From Pseudaeromonas sharmana (GTDB lineage: Bacteria; Pseudomonadota; Gammaproteobacteria; Enterobacterales; Aeromonadaceae): a stretch of DNA of 64,000 nt. How positions within the stretch are numbered: the stretch's first letter is position 1; each line of letters begins with the position of its first letter. A program made the translations under genes and the position numbers. Shown here piece by piece: positions 1 through 8,544 of this stretch. The DNA is taken from NCBI RefSeq assembly GCF_042649925.1, contig NZ_JBHSAF010000007.1, positions 124,001 to 188,000 on the forward strand, in the 5' to 3' direction. Under the pieces are notes generated by a model that did not search any database, was not told the DNA's origin, and saw nothing but the letters and a program-made list of their open reading frames with translations.

Positions 1-753
1 GCCCATCTGCACCGCCAGGCTCTGGTTGGTCAGGGTCAAGCTCCCGGCGCTGTTCCCCAGCACCAGCGGCTGCCCCTGCGACAGGCTGAGGTTCACCGAG
101 CCATCGGCCTGACGATTCACCTGCACATCCACCAGCTCGGACAGGGCCTTGATCGCCTCATCGCGCTGATCCTCCAGCTGGCTGGTATTGCCGCCACCGG
201 CCGCCAGCTCTCCGATCTGCTTGTTCAGCGCCGCCACCTGGCTGCTGTAACGGTTGACCTCGCCAATCGTCGAGGTCATTTCGTCGCCCAGCTGCTTTTC
301 CTGATTGCTGAGGTTCAGCGACAACTGGTTGAAACGATTGGCCAGCGACTGGGCCGAGCTGATGATCTGCTGGCGCGGCGCCAGGCTCTCCGGGCTCTCC
401 AGCGCGGCGCTGAACGCGGCAAACAGGCCATCCAGTCCCTTGGTGATGCTCAGCGCATCGCTGCCAAACATCTTTTCCGTGGTGTTCAGGTATTGGGACT
501 GGGTGCGATAGAAACCGGTGGCCGAACCACTGCTCCACAACTGGGTATTCAGATAATTGTCGGCAATACGCCGCACCCCGGTCACCGCGACGCCAATGCC
601 GTTATCCAGACCACCGTAGGCAAACCGACTGCCGAGCAAAACTTCCTGCCGGCTATAGCCAGGAGTGTTGACGTTGGCAATGTTGTTACTGGCCACATTC
701 AGTGCCACCTGGGCAGCATTGAGACCAGATGTTCCGATGCTCAGCATGGACAT
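1..753 (-). CDS. flgK: Flagellar hook-filament junction protein FlgK, lateral type (partial)
   Basis: Hook-associated protein 1, which joins the hook to the filament outside the cell. The frame opens with MSMLSIGTSGLNAAQ and stays open for exactly 251 codons to the left edge, so the C-terminal part lies outside the window. Residues 18-33 carry the rod/hook-type N-terminal motif NVASNNIANVNTPGYS. The start codon overlaps the flgJ stop (TGATG), so the two are translationally coupled. It is the last visible gene of the leftward flgBCDEFGHIJK operon. FlgK is certain; the lateral assignment comes from the cluster layout. Confidence 0.95.
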   Translation of the reverse strand, partial: MSMLSIGTSGLNAAQVALNVASNNIANVNTPGYSRQEVLLGSRFAYGGLDNGIGVAVTGVRRIADNYLNTQLWSSGSATGFYRTQSQYLNTTEKMFGSDALSITKGLDGLFAAFSAALESPESLAPRQQIISSAQSLANRFNQLSLNLSNQEKQLGDEMTSTIGEVNRYSSQVAALNKQIGELAAGGGNTSQLEDQRDEAIKALSELVDVQVNRQADGSVNLSLSQGQPLVLGNSAGSLTLTNQSLAVQMG

Positions 754-1157
754 CAGTCAGGTTTCCTCTTCACTTGGTGCAGGCTCTGCCGGAATGATTC
801 CGACCCATGCTGAGGCACAGCGACCGAATTGTCGGAATTCTTTAATGTCGGCGCCACCTGGGCGACGATCTGCTCCTTGAGACCGAGCCCACCCTTGTGC
901 ACCATGCTCATCGCCAGCTGGCTGTCATACAGATCCCGGTAGAAACCCTGCTGCTGACTGGAGAACAGGCTCTCTTCATCCTGCAGTGCATCGCTGGCGG
1001 CGCGCATGTGCTTGAGCACGGTTTGCAGAAACTGCACCTCGAACTGGCTGGCCGCCGCCTCCAGTCCATCCGGCTGGCGCTTGATCGCCTGCAGGCCGGA
1101 GAAATCGTCATAAAATGCCGGCTCGCTGGCGCCGATCCCCTCGATTCGCTGACTCAT
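753..1157 (-). CDS. flgJ: Rod cap protein FlgJ, short form without muramidase
   Basis: Rod assembly/capping protein of 134 residues. Residues about 25-90 match the FlgJ N-terminal rod-binding domain (FEVQFLQTVLKHMRAA, then SQQQGFYRDLYDSQLAMSM). FlgJ of many primary flagella is about 310 residues, with a C-terminal peptidoglycan hydrolase domain. That domain is absent here, and flgK starts on the flgJ stop, so the gene is naturally short rather than interrupted. Peptidoglycan clearance for this rod must come from another enzyme. Confidence 0.92.
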   Translation of the reverse strand: MSQRIEGIGASEPAFYDDFSGLQAIKRQPDGLEAAASQFEVQFLQTVLKHMRAASDALQDEESLFSSQQQGFYRDLYDSQLAMSMVHKGGLGLKEQIVAQVAPTLKNSDNSVAVPQHGSESFRQSLHQVKRKPD

Positions 1158-1166
1158 CTTGGCTCC

Positions 1167-2273
1167 TTAAATCACCACCAGTTCGCCTTCGAGGGCATCA
1201 GCCTCATTCAGCGCCTGCAGAATCGCCATGATGTCGTCCGGCGTCGCACCGAGCGAGTTGATGGCGCGCACTATCACCTCGAGCGAGGTTCCTTCCGGCC
1301 AGACAAACATGTTATTGCGCTCGCGCTGGACATTGATGCTGCTGTTCGGCGTCACCGTGGTCTGGCCGCCGGCAAAGGCGTTCGGCTGACTGACCGATTT
1401 CGACTCGGTGATGGTCACCGTCAGGTTGCCATGGCTGACCGCCGCCTTGCGCACCTTGACATCCTGTCCGAGCACCACGGTGCCGGTACGGCTGTTGAAT
1501 ACCACCTTGGGCCGTTCGCGGCCGAGATCGACATCAATGTCTTCCAGCAAGGCCATGAAGGCGATGCGTTGACTGGCATCCTTCGGCGCCCGCAGCGTCA
1601 CCCGCCCGGCGCTGACCGCCCTGGCGACCTCCCCCAACTGGCGGTTGATGGCGCGCTCGACATTGCGGGCGGTGCGAAAATTCGGCTGCTTGATATTCAG
1701 GATCACCTCATCCTGATTGCTGCTGGCACTGGCGATCTCGCGTTCGACAATCGCGCCATTGGGGATGATGCCGGCGGTCGGCACATTGATGGTCACCGAG
1801 GAGCCGGACTGCCCCTCGGCCTTGACGCCACCCACCACCAGGTTGCCCTGAGCCACGGCATACACCTCGCCATCGATACCGCGCAGCGGCGTCAGCAACA
1901 GCGAGCCACCGCGCAGGCTCTTGGCATCGCCGATCGAAGTGACGGTGACATCCAGCGTCTGCCCCTTGCCGGCCAGTGCCGGGATCGTCGCCTGGACCGA
2001 CACCGCCGCCACGTTCTTCAGCTTGGGATCGATATCGTCCGGCAACTGGACACCGAACTGCTTGAGCATGTTGGCCATCGACTGGCCGGTAAACTTCACC
2101 TGGCTGCGATCGCCGGTGCCGGAGAGACCGACCACCAGGCCATATCCCACCAGCTGGTTATCCCGCAGCCCTTGCACATCCGCGATGTCCAGCAGGGCAC
2201 GGCGCTGCGCTGCTTCAGCCGGCACCGCCGTCACGACCAACAGCGCCAGACACAGCCAACAGAACTTTCTCAT
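1167..2273 (-). CDS. flgI: Flagellar P-ring protein FlgI
   Basis: P-ring subunit in the periplasmic peptidoglycan layer, forming the bushing around the rod. The protein is 368 residues, the usual family length. It has a Sec signal peptide (MRKFCWLCLALLVVTAVPAEAA, cleavage near residue 22) and then the family motifs DIADVQGLRDNQLVGYGLVV and LSGTGDRS. It lies between flgH and flgJ with short gaps, consistent with one operon. FlgA, encoded divergently at 7440-8183, is the chaperone needed for P-ring formation. Confidence 0.97.
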   Translation of the reverse strand: MRKFCWLCLALLVVTAVPAEAAQRRALLDIADVQGLRDNQLVGYGLVVGLSGTGDRSQVKFTGQSMANMLKQFGVQLPDDIDPKLKNVAAVSVQATIPALAGKGQTLDVTVTSIGDAKSLRGGSLLLTPLRGIDGEVYAVAQGNLVVGGVKAEGQSGSSVTINVPTAGIIPNGAIVEREIASASSNQDEVILNIKQPNFRTARNVERAINRQLGEVARAVSAGRVTLRAPKDASQRIAFMALLEDIDVDLGRERPKVVFNSRTGTVVLGQDVKVRKAAVSHGNLTVTITESKSVSQPNAFAGGQTTVTPNSSINVQRERNNMFVWPEGTSLEVIVRAINSLGATPDDIMAILQALNEADALEGELVVI

Positions 2274-2290
2274 CTACTCTTCCCCGGAAG

Positions 2291-2953
2291 TTACAGCGGC
2301 GACAGCGCCGAGCTAAAGAAGCGGCTCAGCCAGCCGGACTGGTTGCTGTCGGCGAGCGCCCCTCGCCCGGCGTAGGTGATCCGCGCGTCGGCGATGCGTT
2401 GCGACGACAGGCGGTTGGACTGATCGATATCCTCCACCCGCACCATGCCGCCGAGGCGGATGAACTCGTCGCCCTGATTGAGGCGGATCCACTTCTCGCC
2501 GCGGATGCGCAGCACGCCATTGGGCATCACTTCGGCCACCGACACCGTAATGGCACCGGTCAGCGCATTCTGCTGGCTGGCGGTGGCGGAACCATCAAAA
2601 TCGCGATTGGCTGACAGCTCGGCGGACCACTTGGGCCGCGCCACGCCGCCGATGGTCGGTGTCGGTACGCTCATGCTGCTGCTCTTGCCCAGTGTGGTAT
2701 CGGCCTTCTTGCTCGACTGGGTACGCTCTTCCAGCATCACCGTCAGGATGTCACCGACCCGATAGGCGCGGCGATCCTGAAACAGGGTGAACATATAGTC
2801 GCGACGGTACAGGCTGCCATCCTCGGCGGAGGCCGACGCCGGCACCGGCACCGGGGACGAGGGTTTCCACTCGTCCTCCCCGGGTTCCGGCGCCCGCAGT
2901 TCATAGGTCGAACAGCCCGTCAGCAGCAGGGTCAGCCACAGGATGCGCAGCAT
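2291..2953 (-). CDS. flgH: Flagellar L-ring lipoprotein FlgH
   Basis: Outer-membrane L-ring subunit. The chosen ATG at 2953 follows an AAGGAG Shine-Dalgarno at good spacing; a GTG two codons earlier (2959) is less likely. The N-terminus MLRILWLTLLLTGCS is a lipoprotein signal with its lipobox cysteine at residue 14. Later motifs are typical: YRVGDILTVMLEERTQSSK, then GVLRIRGEKWIRLNQGDEFI and RIADARITYAGRG. It is 220 residues long and falls in the expected place between flgG and flgI. Confidence 0.96.
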   Translation of the reverse strand: MLRILWLTLLLTGCSTYELRAPEPGEDEWKPSSPVPVPASASAEDGSLYRRDYMFTLFQDRRAYRVGDILTVMLEERTQSSKKADTTLGKSSSMSVPTPTIGGVARPKWSAELSANRDFDGSATASQQNALTGAITVSVAEVMPNGVLRIRGEKWIRLNQGDEFIRLGGMVRVEDIDQSNRLSSQRIADARITYAGRGALADSNQSGWLSRFFSSALSPL

Positions 2954-2962
2954 GGTCACTCC

Positions 2963-3748
2963 TTACAGCGCCTGGCTGACAAACTTCAGCATCTGATCGG
3001 CCGCCGAGACGACCTTGGCGTTCATCTCATAGGCACGCTGGGTCGAAATCATCTCGACCATCTCTTCGACCACGTTCACGTTCGAGCCTTCGAGCGTGTA
3101 CTGTTTCAGCGCACCGAAGGCCTCCTCACCCGGCACCCCTTCCTGGGGTTCACCCGAGGCGGCAGTGGCGCGATAGAGGTTGCCGCCCAACGCCTCGAGC
3201 CCGGCCGGGTTGGTGAAGTTGGTCAGCGTGATGCGGCCCAGCTCGACATTGCCCTGCTGGCCGGCGACGGTCGCGGCGACGGTGCCATCACTGCCGATCG
3301 CCACCTTGGTGGCATTGGCCGGGATCTCGATCTGCGGCACCAGCGGCAAACCATCGGCATTCACCAGCAAGCCTTCGGCGCTGCGGTGCAGCTGACCGTT
3401 GCGGGTATAGGCGGTCTCGCCATCCGGCTTTTCGATGCCAAAAAAACCCTCGCCGACAATCGCGACATCCAGCTCCTGATTGGTGGTCTGGAAGTTGCCA
3501 GAGGTAAACACCTTCTGGGTCCCCACCACGCGCACACCGTTACCCAGCTGGATACCGGTGGGGGCCTGATTCTGCTGATCCTGCTGGGCGCCAGGTTGAC
3601 GCTGTACCTGATAGAACAGGTCCTCGAACGCCACCCGATCGCGTTTGAAACCGACGGTGTTGACGTTGGCCAGGTTGTTGGAAATGGTCGCCATCTTGGC
3701 GTCTTGTGCGGTCAGGCCTGTCTTGCTGACCCAAAGTGCAGGATGCAT
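2963..3748 (-). CDS. flgG: Flagellar distal rod protein FlgG
   Basis: Distal rod subunit, 261 residues, the standard length. It has the N-terminal rod motif ATISNNLANVNTVGFKRDR (residues about 20-38), the central AIVGEGFFGIEKPDGETAYT segment and the C-terminal EGSNVNVVEEMVEMISTQRA signature shared by rod, hook and hook-associated proteins. It follows flgF with a 33-bp gap and precedes flgH by 9 bp. Confidence 0.97.
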   Translation of the reverse strand: MHPALWVSKTGLTAQDAKMATISNNLANVNTVGFKRDRVAFEDLFYQVQRQPGAQQDQQNQAPTGIQLGNGVRVVGTQKVFTSGNFQTTNQELDVAIVGEGFFGIEKPDGETAYTRNGQLHRSAEGLLVNADGLPLVPQIEIPANATKVAIGSDGTVAATVAGQQGNVELGRITLTNFTNPAGLEALGGNLYRATAASGEPQEGVPGEEAFGALKQYTLEGSNVNVVEEMVEMISTQRAYEMNAKVVSAADQMLKFVSQAL

Positions 3749-3781
3749 CTGTCACGCTCCTCGAAATAAAGTTATTCAGGC

Positions 3782-4516
3782 TTAACCCTGACCGGAAACC
3801 AGTTTGGCGCCGAGACGAGCCTGCTCGTCGGCACTCTTCATCATGCGGACCTGCAACTCGAAGTTGCGAGTCAGCGCCATGGTATTCACCAGCTCATCCA
3901 CGGCGTTGACGTTGGAACCTTCCAGATAACCGGACGCCAGCACCACGCTGTCGCTGCTTTCGGCTTCGCCCCCCTGACGCAGGCGGAACAGGCCATCCTC
4001 GCCTTTCACCAGATCACGGGTCTCCGGCTGAACCAGCTTGATGCGGCCCGCCTCCAGGCGCGCGCCACCGCCCGGTGGCGTCACGCTGACGGTACCGTCG
4101 TTACCAAAACTCAGACTGCGGTACTCTGGCAGTGTCAGCTCGCCACCCTCGCCCAGCAATGGACGGCCATTGACCAGCATGCGCCCGTCAGCATCCACTT
4201 CGACGTTGCCAGCCCGGGTGTAGGCCTCCTTGCCGTCGGCGGTCTGTACCGCAAAGAAGCCGTCACCACGGATCGCCAAATCCAGCTTGCGGCCAGTGGC
4301 CATCAGCGGCCCGGAGGCAAAATTGCTGCCGGCCGCCTCTTCCCGCGCCAGCACCCGGCTCGGGTAGCCCATTCCGGAGAGCGCCGCCGCCGAGACCTGC
4401 TCATAGTCGGCGCGAAAACCGGTGGTATTGACGTTGGCCAGGTTGTTGGCCCGGATCTGTTGGGCCATCAGGGTGTGCTGGGCACCGGACATGGCGGTGT
4501 AAATCAGCTTCTCCAC
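3782..4516 (-). CDS. flgF: Flagellar proximal rod protein FlgF
   Basis: Proximal rod subunit, 244 residues. It starts MEKLIYTAMSGAQHTLMAQQ, characteristic of FlgF, followed by the axial-protein motif RANNLANVNTTGFRADYEQ. The C-terminal EGSNVNAVDELVNTMALTRN is the coiled-coil signature of axial proteins. It lies between flgE and flgG in the usual order. Confidence 0.96.
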   Translation of the reverse strand: MEKLIYTAMSGAQHTLMAQQIRANNLANVNTTGFRADYEQVSAAALSGMGYPSRVLAREEAAGSNFASGPLMATGRKLDLAIRGDGFFAVQTADGKEAYTRAGNVEVDADGRMLVNGRPLLGEGGELTLPEYRSLSFGNDGTVSVTPPGGGARLEAGRIKLVQPETRDLVKGEDGLFRLRQGGEAESSDSVVLASGYLEGSNVNAVDELVNTMALTRNFELQVRMMKSADEQARLGAKLVSGQG

Positions 4517-4543
4517 GACATGGGTCTCCTGTCAGTCAGCACA

Positions 4544-5758
4544 TCAGAATGAGTTGAACAGCACCTGGGTCATCTTGTCCGCGGCACTGATGCTCTTGGC
4601 ATTGGCCTGGTAGTTGCGCTGCGCCGTCATCAGGTTGACCAGCTCACCCGTCAAATCGACGTTGGAACCCTCATAGGAGCCCGAGGTCAGCGATCCCAGA
4701 GTCCCAGTGCCCGGCACCCCCAGCGTCGGCTGGCCCGAGGAGAAGGTCTGGGTCCAGGTGGTATTGTCACCCTGTTGCAGACCGCTGGCGTTGGCGAAGT
4801 TGGCCATCACAATCTGGCCCTGCAGCAAGGATTGGCCATTGCTGAATACCGCCATCAGCGAGCCGTCCTGTTCAATGCGCACCCCGGTCATGTCACCGGC
4901 GGTATACCCATCGGACTGGTTGCGGCTGACATTGAAATCGGAGGCGTACTGGCTGAGGCCGCTGACATTCAGCTCGACAGCCATCGGATTGGCGCCGGCC
5001 GGGCTCAGGTTCAGCGTGACATTGCCGGTCGGTGACTGCAGCGAACCATCGGCGTTAAAGACCAGATCCTGTACCTGATCAGCCCCACCGCTCTGTACCG
5101 GCTTGCCATCCACGTAATAGTGGGTACGCCAGGTGTTGTCACCGGTCTTCACAAAATAGTGGGTCAGGGTGTGTTCAACGCCCAGCGAGTCGAACAGTTT
5201 GCCTGACTGCGAGAAGTTGTAGCTGCTGGCATCGTTCGGGTCGAAGGTGTAGCCGGCAGCCGTGGTATCCACCTTGCTGGCATCGGCCTTCAGGTTGGCC
5301 ACAAAGTCGACCTTGGTACTGGCCTTGGCCGGCACATTGGCCGCCGTGACCTTCAGATCACCGATGACACCGGGCACCAGCTGGCCGTCGGCGTTGACGC
5401 CATAGCCCTGCAACGCCATGCCGTTGCTGGCGACGATGCGGTTATCGGCATCCTTCTGGAACATGCCGGCACGGCTATAAGCCACTTGCCCCTTGCTGTC
5501 GCTGAGGACGAAGAAGCCACTGCCGGAGATCGCCAGATCCAGCGCCCGGCCACTGCTGACGACATCGCCATTGCGATCGAAATTCTGGCTGACGTTGTTC
5601 ATCTCCACGCCCCCGGCCTGACCACCACTGTACAGCGCGGCAAACTCGGCACGTCCGGCCTTGAAACCGGCGGTGTTGACGTTGGCGATGTTGTGACTGA
5701 TGACGTTCAGCTCTTCGCTGACCGCGCGCAGGCCACTGAGGCCGATACTAAATGACAT
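4544..5758 (-). CDS. flgE: Flagellar hook protein FlgE
   Basis: Hook subunit, 404 residues. The N-terminus MSFSIGLSGLRAVSEELNVI followed by SHNIANVNTAGFKAGRAEFA, and the C-terminus EGSNVDLTGELVNLMTAQRN with YQANAKSISAADKM, are the two ends of the hook D0/D1 domain. The central region of about 270 residues is the variable surface domain. It is transcribed after flgD, whose product is the hook cap that helps polymerise FlgE. Confidence 0.97.
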   Translation of the reverse strand: MSFSIGLSGLRAVSEELNVISHNIANVNTAGFKAGRAEFAALYSGGQAGGVEMNNVSQNFDRNGDVVSSGRALDLAISGSGFFVLSDSKGQVAYSRAGMFQKDADNRIVASNGMALQGYGVNADGQLVPGVIGDLKVTAANVPAKASTKVDFVANLKADASKVDTTAAGYTFDPNDASSYNFSQSGKLFDSLGVEHTLTHYFVKTGDNTWRTHYYVDGKPVQSGGADQVQDLVFNADGSLQSPTGNVTLNLSPAGANPMAVELNVSGLSQYASDFNVSRNQSDGYTAGDMTGVRIEQDGSLMAVFSNGQSLLQGQIVMANFANASGLQQGDNTTWTQTFSSGQPTLGVPGTGTLGSLTSGSYEGSNVDLTGELVNLMTAQRNYQANAKSISAADKMTQVLFNSF

Positions 5759-5770
5759 CTGATCTCTCCT

Positions 5771-6505
5771 TTAGGACTTGGCCTGGCCAAACTCGACAAT
5801 GCTGAACAACGGAACTGTGCCGACACCGGCGACTTGCAACTGGATATCACCACTGCCGGGCAGCGTGACGCGCTGCACCTCTCCGGCGACGTAATTCTGC
5901 GGCGTACTGATGACGCCACCACTCTTGGCTTTGACTTCGAAGCTGTACTCACCTGGCGGCAGGGCGCTGAGATCGTAATCGAGCGTGCCCTGTTTGCTGC
6001 CGCCCCACTGCTGGGTGGCGACCTGCTGACCGTGCTGGTCATAGACGTGCAGTGACACCTCATCGGCGGCATTCGCCAGATAGATCTGGCCGCGCACCGG
6101 CTGTTCGTGCTCCAGCGTCAGGCTGCTGCTCGGTGCCATCACCTCCTTGCCCACCAGGTTGGTGCTCTGCAGCACCTGCTGGGTATCCTGCATCACCAGC
6201 GCCTGCTGTTGCAGCACGCGCAGGTTTTCGACCCCTTCGACCATCGAGAACTGCGCCAGCTGGGTGACATACTGGGTGCCATCCAGCGGGTTGAGCGGAT
6301 CCTGGTTCTGGATCTGCGCCACCATCATCTGCAAGAACTCGTTACGCAATTCGACACTGCCGGTGCCACTGCCCGTACTGGATGAAGAAGAAGATGACGA
6401 TGACGCAGCCGTGCCGCTGTTATTGCTAGCGACCTGGGTGGTGGTGTGGCTCTGGAAACTGCTGCCGCGCGCCGTTTCCAGACTGCTGACCTGTGCCAGA
6501 CTCAT
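5771..6505 (-). CDS. flgD: Hook-capping protein FlgD
   Basis: Scaffold for hook assembly, 244 residues. A low-complexity linker rich in serine (residues about 34-50, SSSSSSSSSTGSGTGS) precedes the conserved FLQMMVAQIQNQDPLNPLDG and TQYVTQLAQFSMVEGVENL motifs. The C-terminal half has the FlgD immunoglobulin-like fold, including GEYSFEVKAKSGG. The serine run sits where export-signal regions are often disordered. It is adjacent to flgC and flgE. Confidence 0.95.
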   Translation of the reverse strand: MSLAQVSSLETARGSSFQSHTTTQVASNNSGTAASSSSSSSSSTGSGTGSVELRNEFLQMMVAQIQNQDPLNPLDGTQYVTQLAQFSMVEGVENLRVLQQQALVMQDTQQVLQSTNLVGKEVMAPSSSLTLEHEQPVRGQIYLANAADEVSLHVYDQHGQQVATQQWGGSKQGTLDYDLSALPPGEYSFEVKAKSGGVISTPQNYVAGEVQRVTLPGSGDIQLQVAGVGTVPLFSIVEFGQAKS

Positions 6506-6536
6506 GTGCTCTCCTTACGCCGCAGTCACTGCGGGT

Positions 6537-6959
6537 TTACATCTGTCCCAGACGCAGCAGCCCCTGCTGCATGCTGCCGATACGGTTCATCACTTCGACC
6601 GAGGTCTCGAACGAGCGCGAGGCACTCATCATGTCGGCCATCTCCTCCACCGGGTTGACGTTGGCGGTGTAGACATAACCGTCACCATCGGCCAGCGGAT
6701 TATCCGGCTCCAGTCGCTTCTGCACCGGGCGGTCCGACTGGGTGACACCGGCGATCTGTACCTGGGCCGATGCCATGCCATCGGCCTCCTGTACCCGCTG
6801 GTACAGGGTGGCAAACACCGGCTTGATGGCACGAAACGCGGTCTCTTCGCTGCCGGAGACGCTGTCGGCGTTCGCCAGATTCGAGGCGACGGTGTCCAGC
6901 CGGACGGTCTGGGCGCGCATCGCGCTGCCGGCGATGTCATAAATACGGTTGAAAGCCAT
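6537..6959 (-). CDS. flgC: Flagellar proximal rod protein FlgC
   Basis: Proximal rod subunit, 140 residues. Residues about 1-35 (MAFNRIYDIAGSAMRAQTV then RLDTVASNLANADSVSGSEE) and the C-terminus NVNPVEEMADMMSASRSFET are typical of FlgC. It starts 2 bp downstream of the flgB stop. Confidence 0.96.
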   Translation of the reverse strand: MAFNRIYDIAGSAMRAQTVRLDTVASNLANADSVSGSEETAFRAIKPVFATLYQRVQEADGMASAQVQIAGVTQSDRPVQKRLEPDNPLADGDGYVYTANVNPVEEMADMMSASRSFETSVEVMNRIGSMQQGLLRLGQM

Positions 6960-6961
6960 GA

Positions 6962-7348
6962 TCAGCGTCCTTCAATGGCCTTGGCGAGGCCGGAAATTTT
7001 CAGGTTGAGAAACGTCAGGCTGGTCTGGAAATCCATGGCGTTATTGCCGAATTTCGCCTGCTCGACCCCCAGTTCAGCCGTGTTGCCATCGGCCGCCGTC
7101 TGGTAGGGGACGCGGTACGCCGGCGACGCCAGCGCCTGGTTCAGGCCAGCACCGAGATCGCTGCCGCTTTGTCCCTGCTCGACACGGCGCGCGACATCGG
7201 CGAGGATCTGCTGGTAGTCGACATCGCGAGCCAGATAGCCCGGGGTCTCGACGTTGGCCAGGTTACCGGCGATGATCTGGGCGCGCTCGGCACGCAGTTG
7301 CAAGGCGTAAGGGTGAACACCCAGGGCCTTGTCAAAATTGAGGGACAT
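6962..7348 (-). CDS. flgB: Flagellar proximal rod protein FlgB
   Basis: Proximal rod subunit, 128 residues, first gene of the leftward rod-hook operon. It starts MSLNFDKALGVHPYALQLRA and carries the rod motif IAGNLANVETPGYLARDVDY; the C-terminus FQTSLTFLNLKISGLAKAI is also typical. The start is preceded by an AGGAGAG-type ribosome site, and a sigma-54 promoter candidate lies 43-58 bp upstream. Confidence 0.96.
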   Translation of the reverse strand: MSLNFDKALGVHPYALQLRAERAQIIAGNLANVETPGYLARDVDYQQILADVARRVEQGQSGSDLGAGLNQALASPAYRVPYQTAADGNTAELGVEQAKFGNNAMDFQTSLTFLNLKISGLAKAIEGR

Positions 7349-7390
7349 AACGGACTCTCCTGTTATCCAACGGGAATGTCAGCTTTATAA

Positions 7391-7406
7391 ACAAGAGTCA
7401 TGCCAA
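7391..7406 (-). promoter_or_regulatory. Sigma-54 promoter candidate for flgB operon
   Basis: Read on the minus strand this is TTGGCATGACTCTTGT, close to the sigma-54 consensus YTGGCACGRNNNTTGC: GG at -24, ten intervening bases, and GT in place of GC at -12. It lies in the 91-bp gap between divergent flgB and flgA, facing flgB. LafK, a sigma-54 activator encoded at 14833-16212, would be the expected partner. The imperfect -12 element keeps this provisional. Confidence 0.5.
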
Positions 7407-7439
7407 CAATTGAATCCTTATTTATCAGCTAGTTACACT

Positions 7440-8183
7440 ATGTCCCGCCCCCTGCTTCCGCCGGAGCGGGAAATACACCTTCCGCATCGGAAACGGGCTG
7501 TCGTCGCACTGCTGCTGATGATGGTGAGCGGCAGCCTGTGGGCCGGAGAGCTGGAAGCCGAACTGACCCGGGTGGCAACGGCCCGACTGGATGAGTACCT
7601 GGCCGCCCGGCAGTGGCCGGCGGGCAGTCGTCAGCTGCATGTCTGGCTGCCGGACGGCGCGGCCCACCTGCCGCCCTGCCAGCAACCGGTCACGACGGTG
7701 CCGCTGAGCAGCGGCGGACAACCCTGGGGCCGCCAGCTCTACCGCCTGAGCTGCAGCCAACCGGCCTGGGGGCTGCAGGGACGGGTCGATCTGGCGCTGA
7801 CGCTGCCGGTGCTGTTCACCAAGCGCGACCTGCCACGCGGACACACGCTGGGGCTTGAGGATCTGGACGCCAAGGAGACCGATGTCACCCGCCTGTACCG
7901 TGACATCGCCGTGCGCCCGGAAGAGGTGATCGGCCGCCAGACGCTGCGCCGCATCCGTGTTGGCCAGCTGCTCTCCGCCGGCCAGTTGCAGGCGGCACTA
8001 TGGGTGCGCAAAGGTGATATCGTGGTGATGCGTGCCGGGGAAACCGGCTTTGCCGCCACCATGAAGGGCGAAGCGCTGGAAGCCGGTGGCCCGGGCGACA
8101 GCGTCAAGGTACGCAACCTCAGCTCTGGCAAGGTGATCCAGACCTGGGTGGTCGAACGCGGTATCGTCGAGACCCGCTACTGA
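7440..8183 (+). CDS. flgA: Flagellar P-ring chaperone FlgA
   Basis: Periplasmic chaperone for P-ring assembly. The open frame extends upstream to 7329, but the ATG at 7440 is preferred because it places a basic stretch (HRKRAVVALLLMMVSGSLWA) as a signal peptide with cleavage near residue 35; no strong Shine-Dalgarno precedes it. The C-terminal SAF-type domain (FTKRDLPRGHTLGLEDLDAK, then AGETGFAATMKGEALEAGGP and VRNLSSGKVIQ) is diagnostic. It is first in the rightward flgA-flgM-flgN set. Confidence 0.92.
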   Translation: MSRPLLPPEREIHLPHRKRAVVALLLMMVSGSLWAGELEAELTRVATARLDEYLAARQWPAGSRQLHVWLPDGAAHLPPCQQPVTTVPLSSGGQPWGRQLYRLSCSQPAWGLQGRVDLALTLPVLFTKRDLPRGHTLGLEDLDAKETDVTRLYRDIAVRPEEVIGRQTLRRIRVGQLLSAGQLQAALWVRKGDIVVMRAGETGFAATMKGEALEAGGPGDSVKVRNLSSGKVIQTWVVERGIVETRY

Positions 8184-8264
8184 AAAAAATTGCCGCCTGA
8201 TTCAAGTTTCTTTTCCGCCCGGTCGCTTGATTGGGGATAGCAGAGCGTTTTGGAGTCGAAAAAG

Positions 8265-8540
8265 ATGAAAATTACCCGCACCGATTTCAGTCCCCTGACC
8301 CCGCGTCAGCAGAGTGAGCCGGCCGCCGTCACCCCGCAGAGCCGCCCCGCCGTCAGCCAGAGCCAGACCGTGTTCAGCGGCACTGTGCGTGAGCTGGAAG
8401 CGGTGCGCGCCGGGTTGGCACAGACCAGTGAGGTCGACATGGACAAGGTGAGTGCACTGCGTCAGGCGATTGCCGATGGCCAGCTGCCGCTGGATCTGGA
8501 TGCGCTGAGCGCCGCCATCGTCGATCTGCACCGGTCCTGA
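8265..8540 (+). CDS. flgM: Anti-sigma-28 factor FlgM
   Basis: Inhibitor of the flagellar sigma factor (here expected to be lateral FliA/LafS), released by export when the hook is complete. It is 91 residues from the ATG at 8265; a TTG at 8250 is a weaker alternative. The N-terminal half is disordered and rich in Ser, Pro and Gln. The C-terminal sigma-binding part (EVDMDKVSALRQAIADGQLP) matches the family. It sits between flgA and flgN. Confidence 0.88.
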   Translation: MKITRTDFSPLTPRQQSEPAAVTPQSRPAVSQSQTVFSGTVRELEAVRAGLAQTSEVDMDKVSALRQAIADGQLPLDLDALSAAIVDLHRS

Positions 8541-8544
8541 GTCG

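Noticed and set aside
897..2375. Open frame of 492 codons on the plus strand over flgI and flgJ
   Set aside because: It lies opposite well-conserved flgI/flgJ/flgH, has low-complexity His/Arg/Gln-rich content typical of antisense frames in GC-rich DNA, and no family match.
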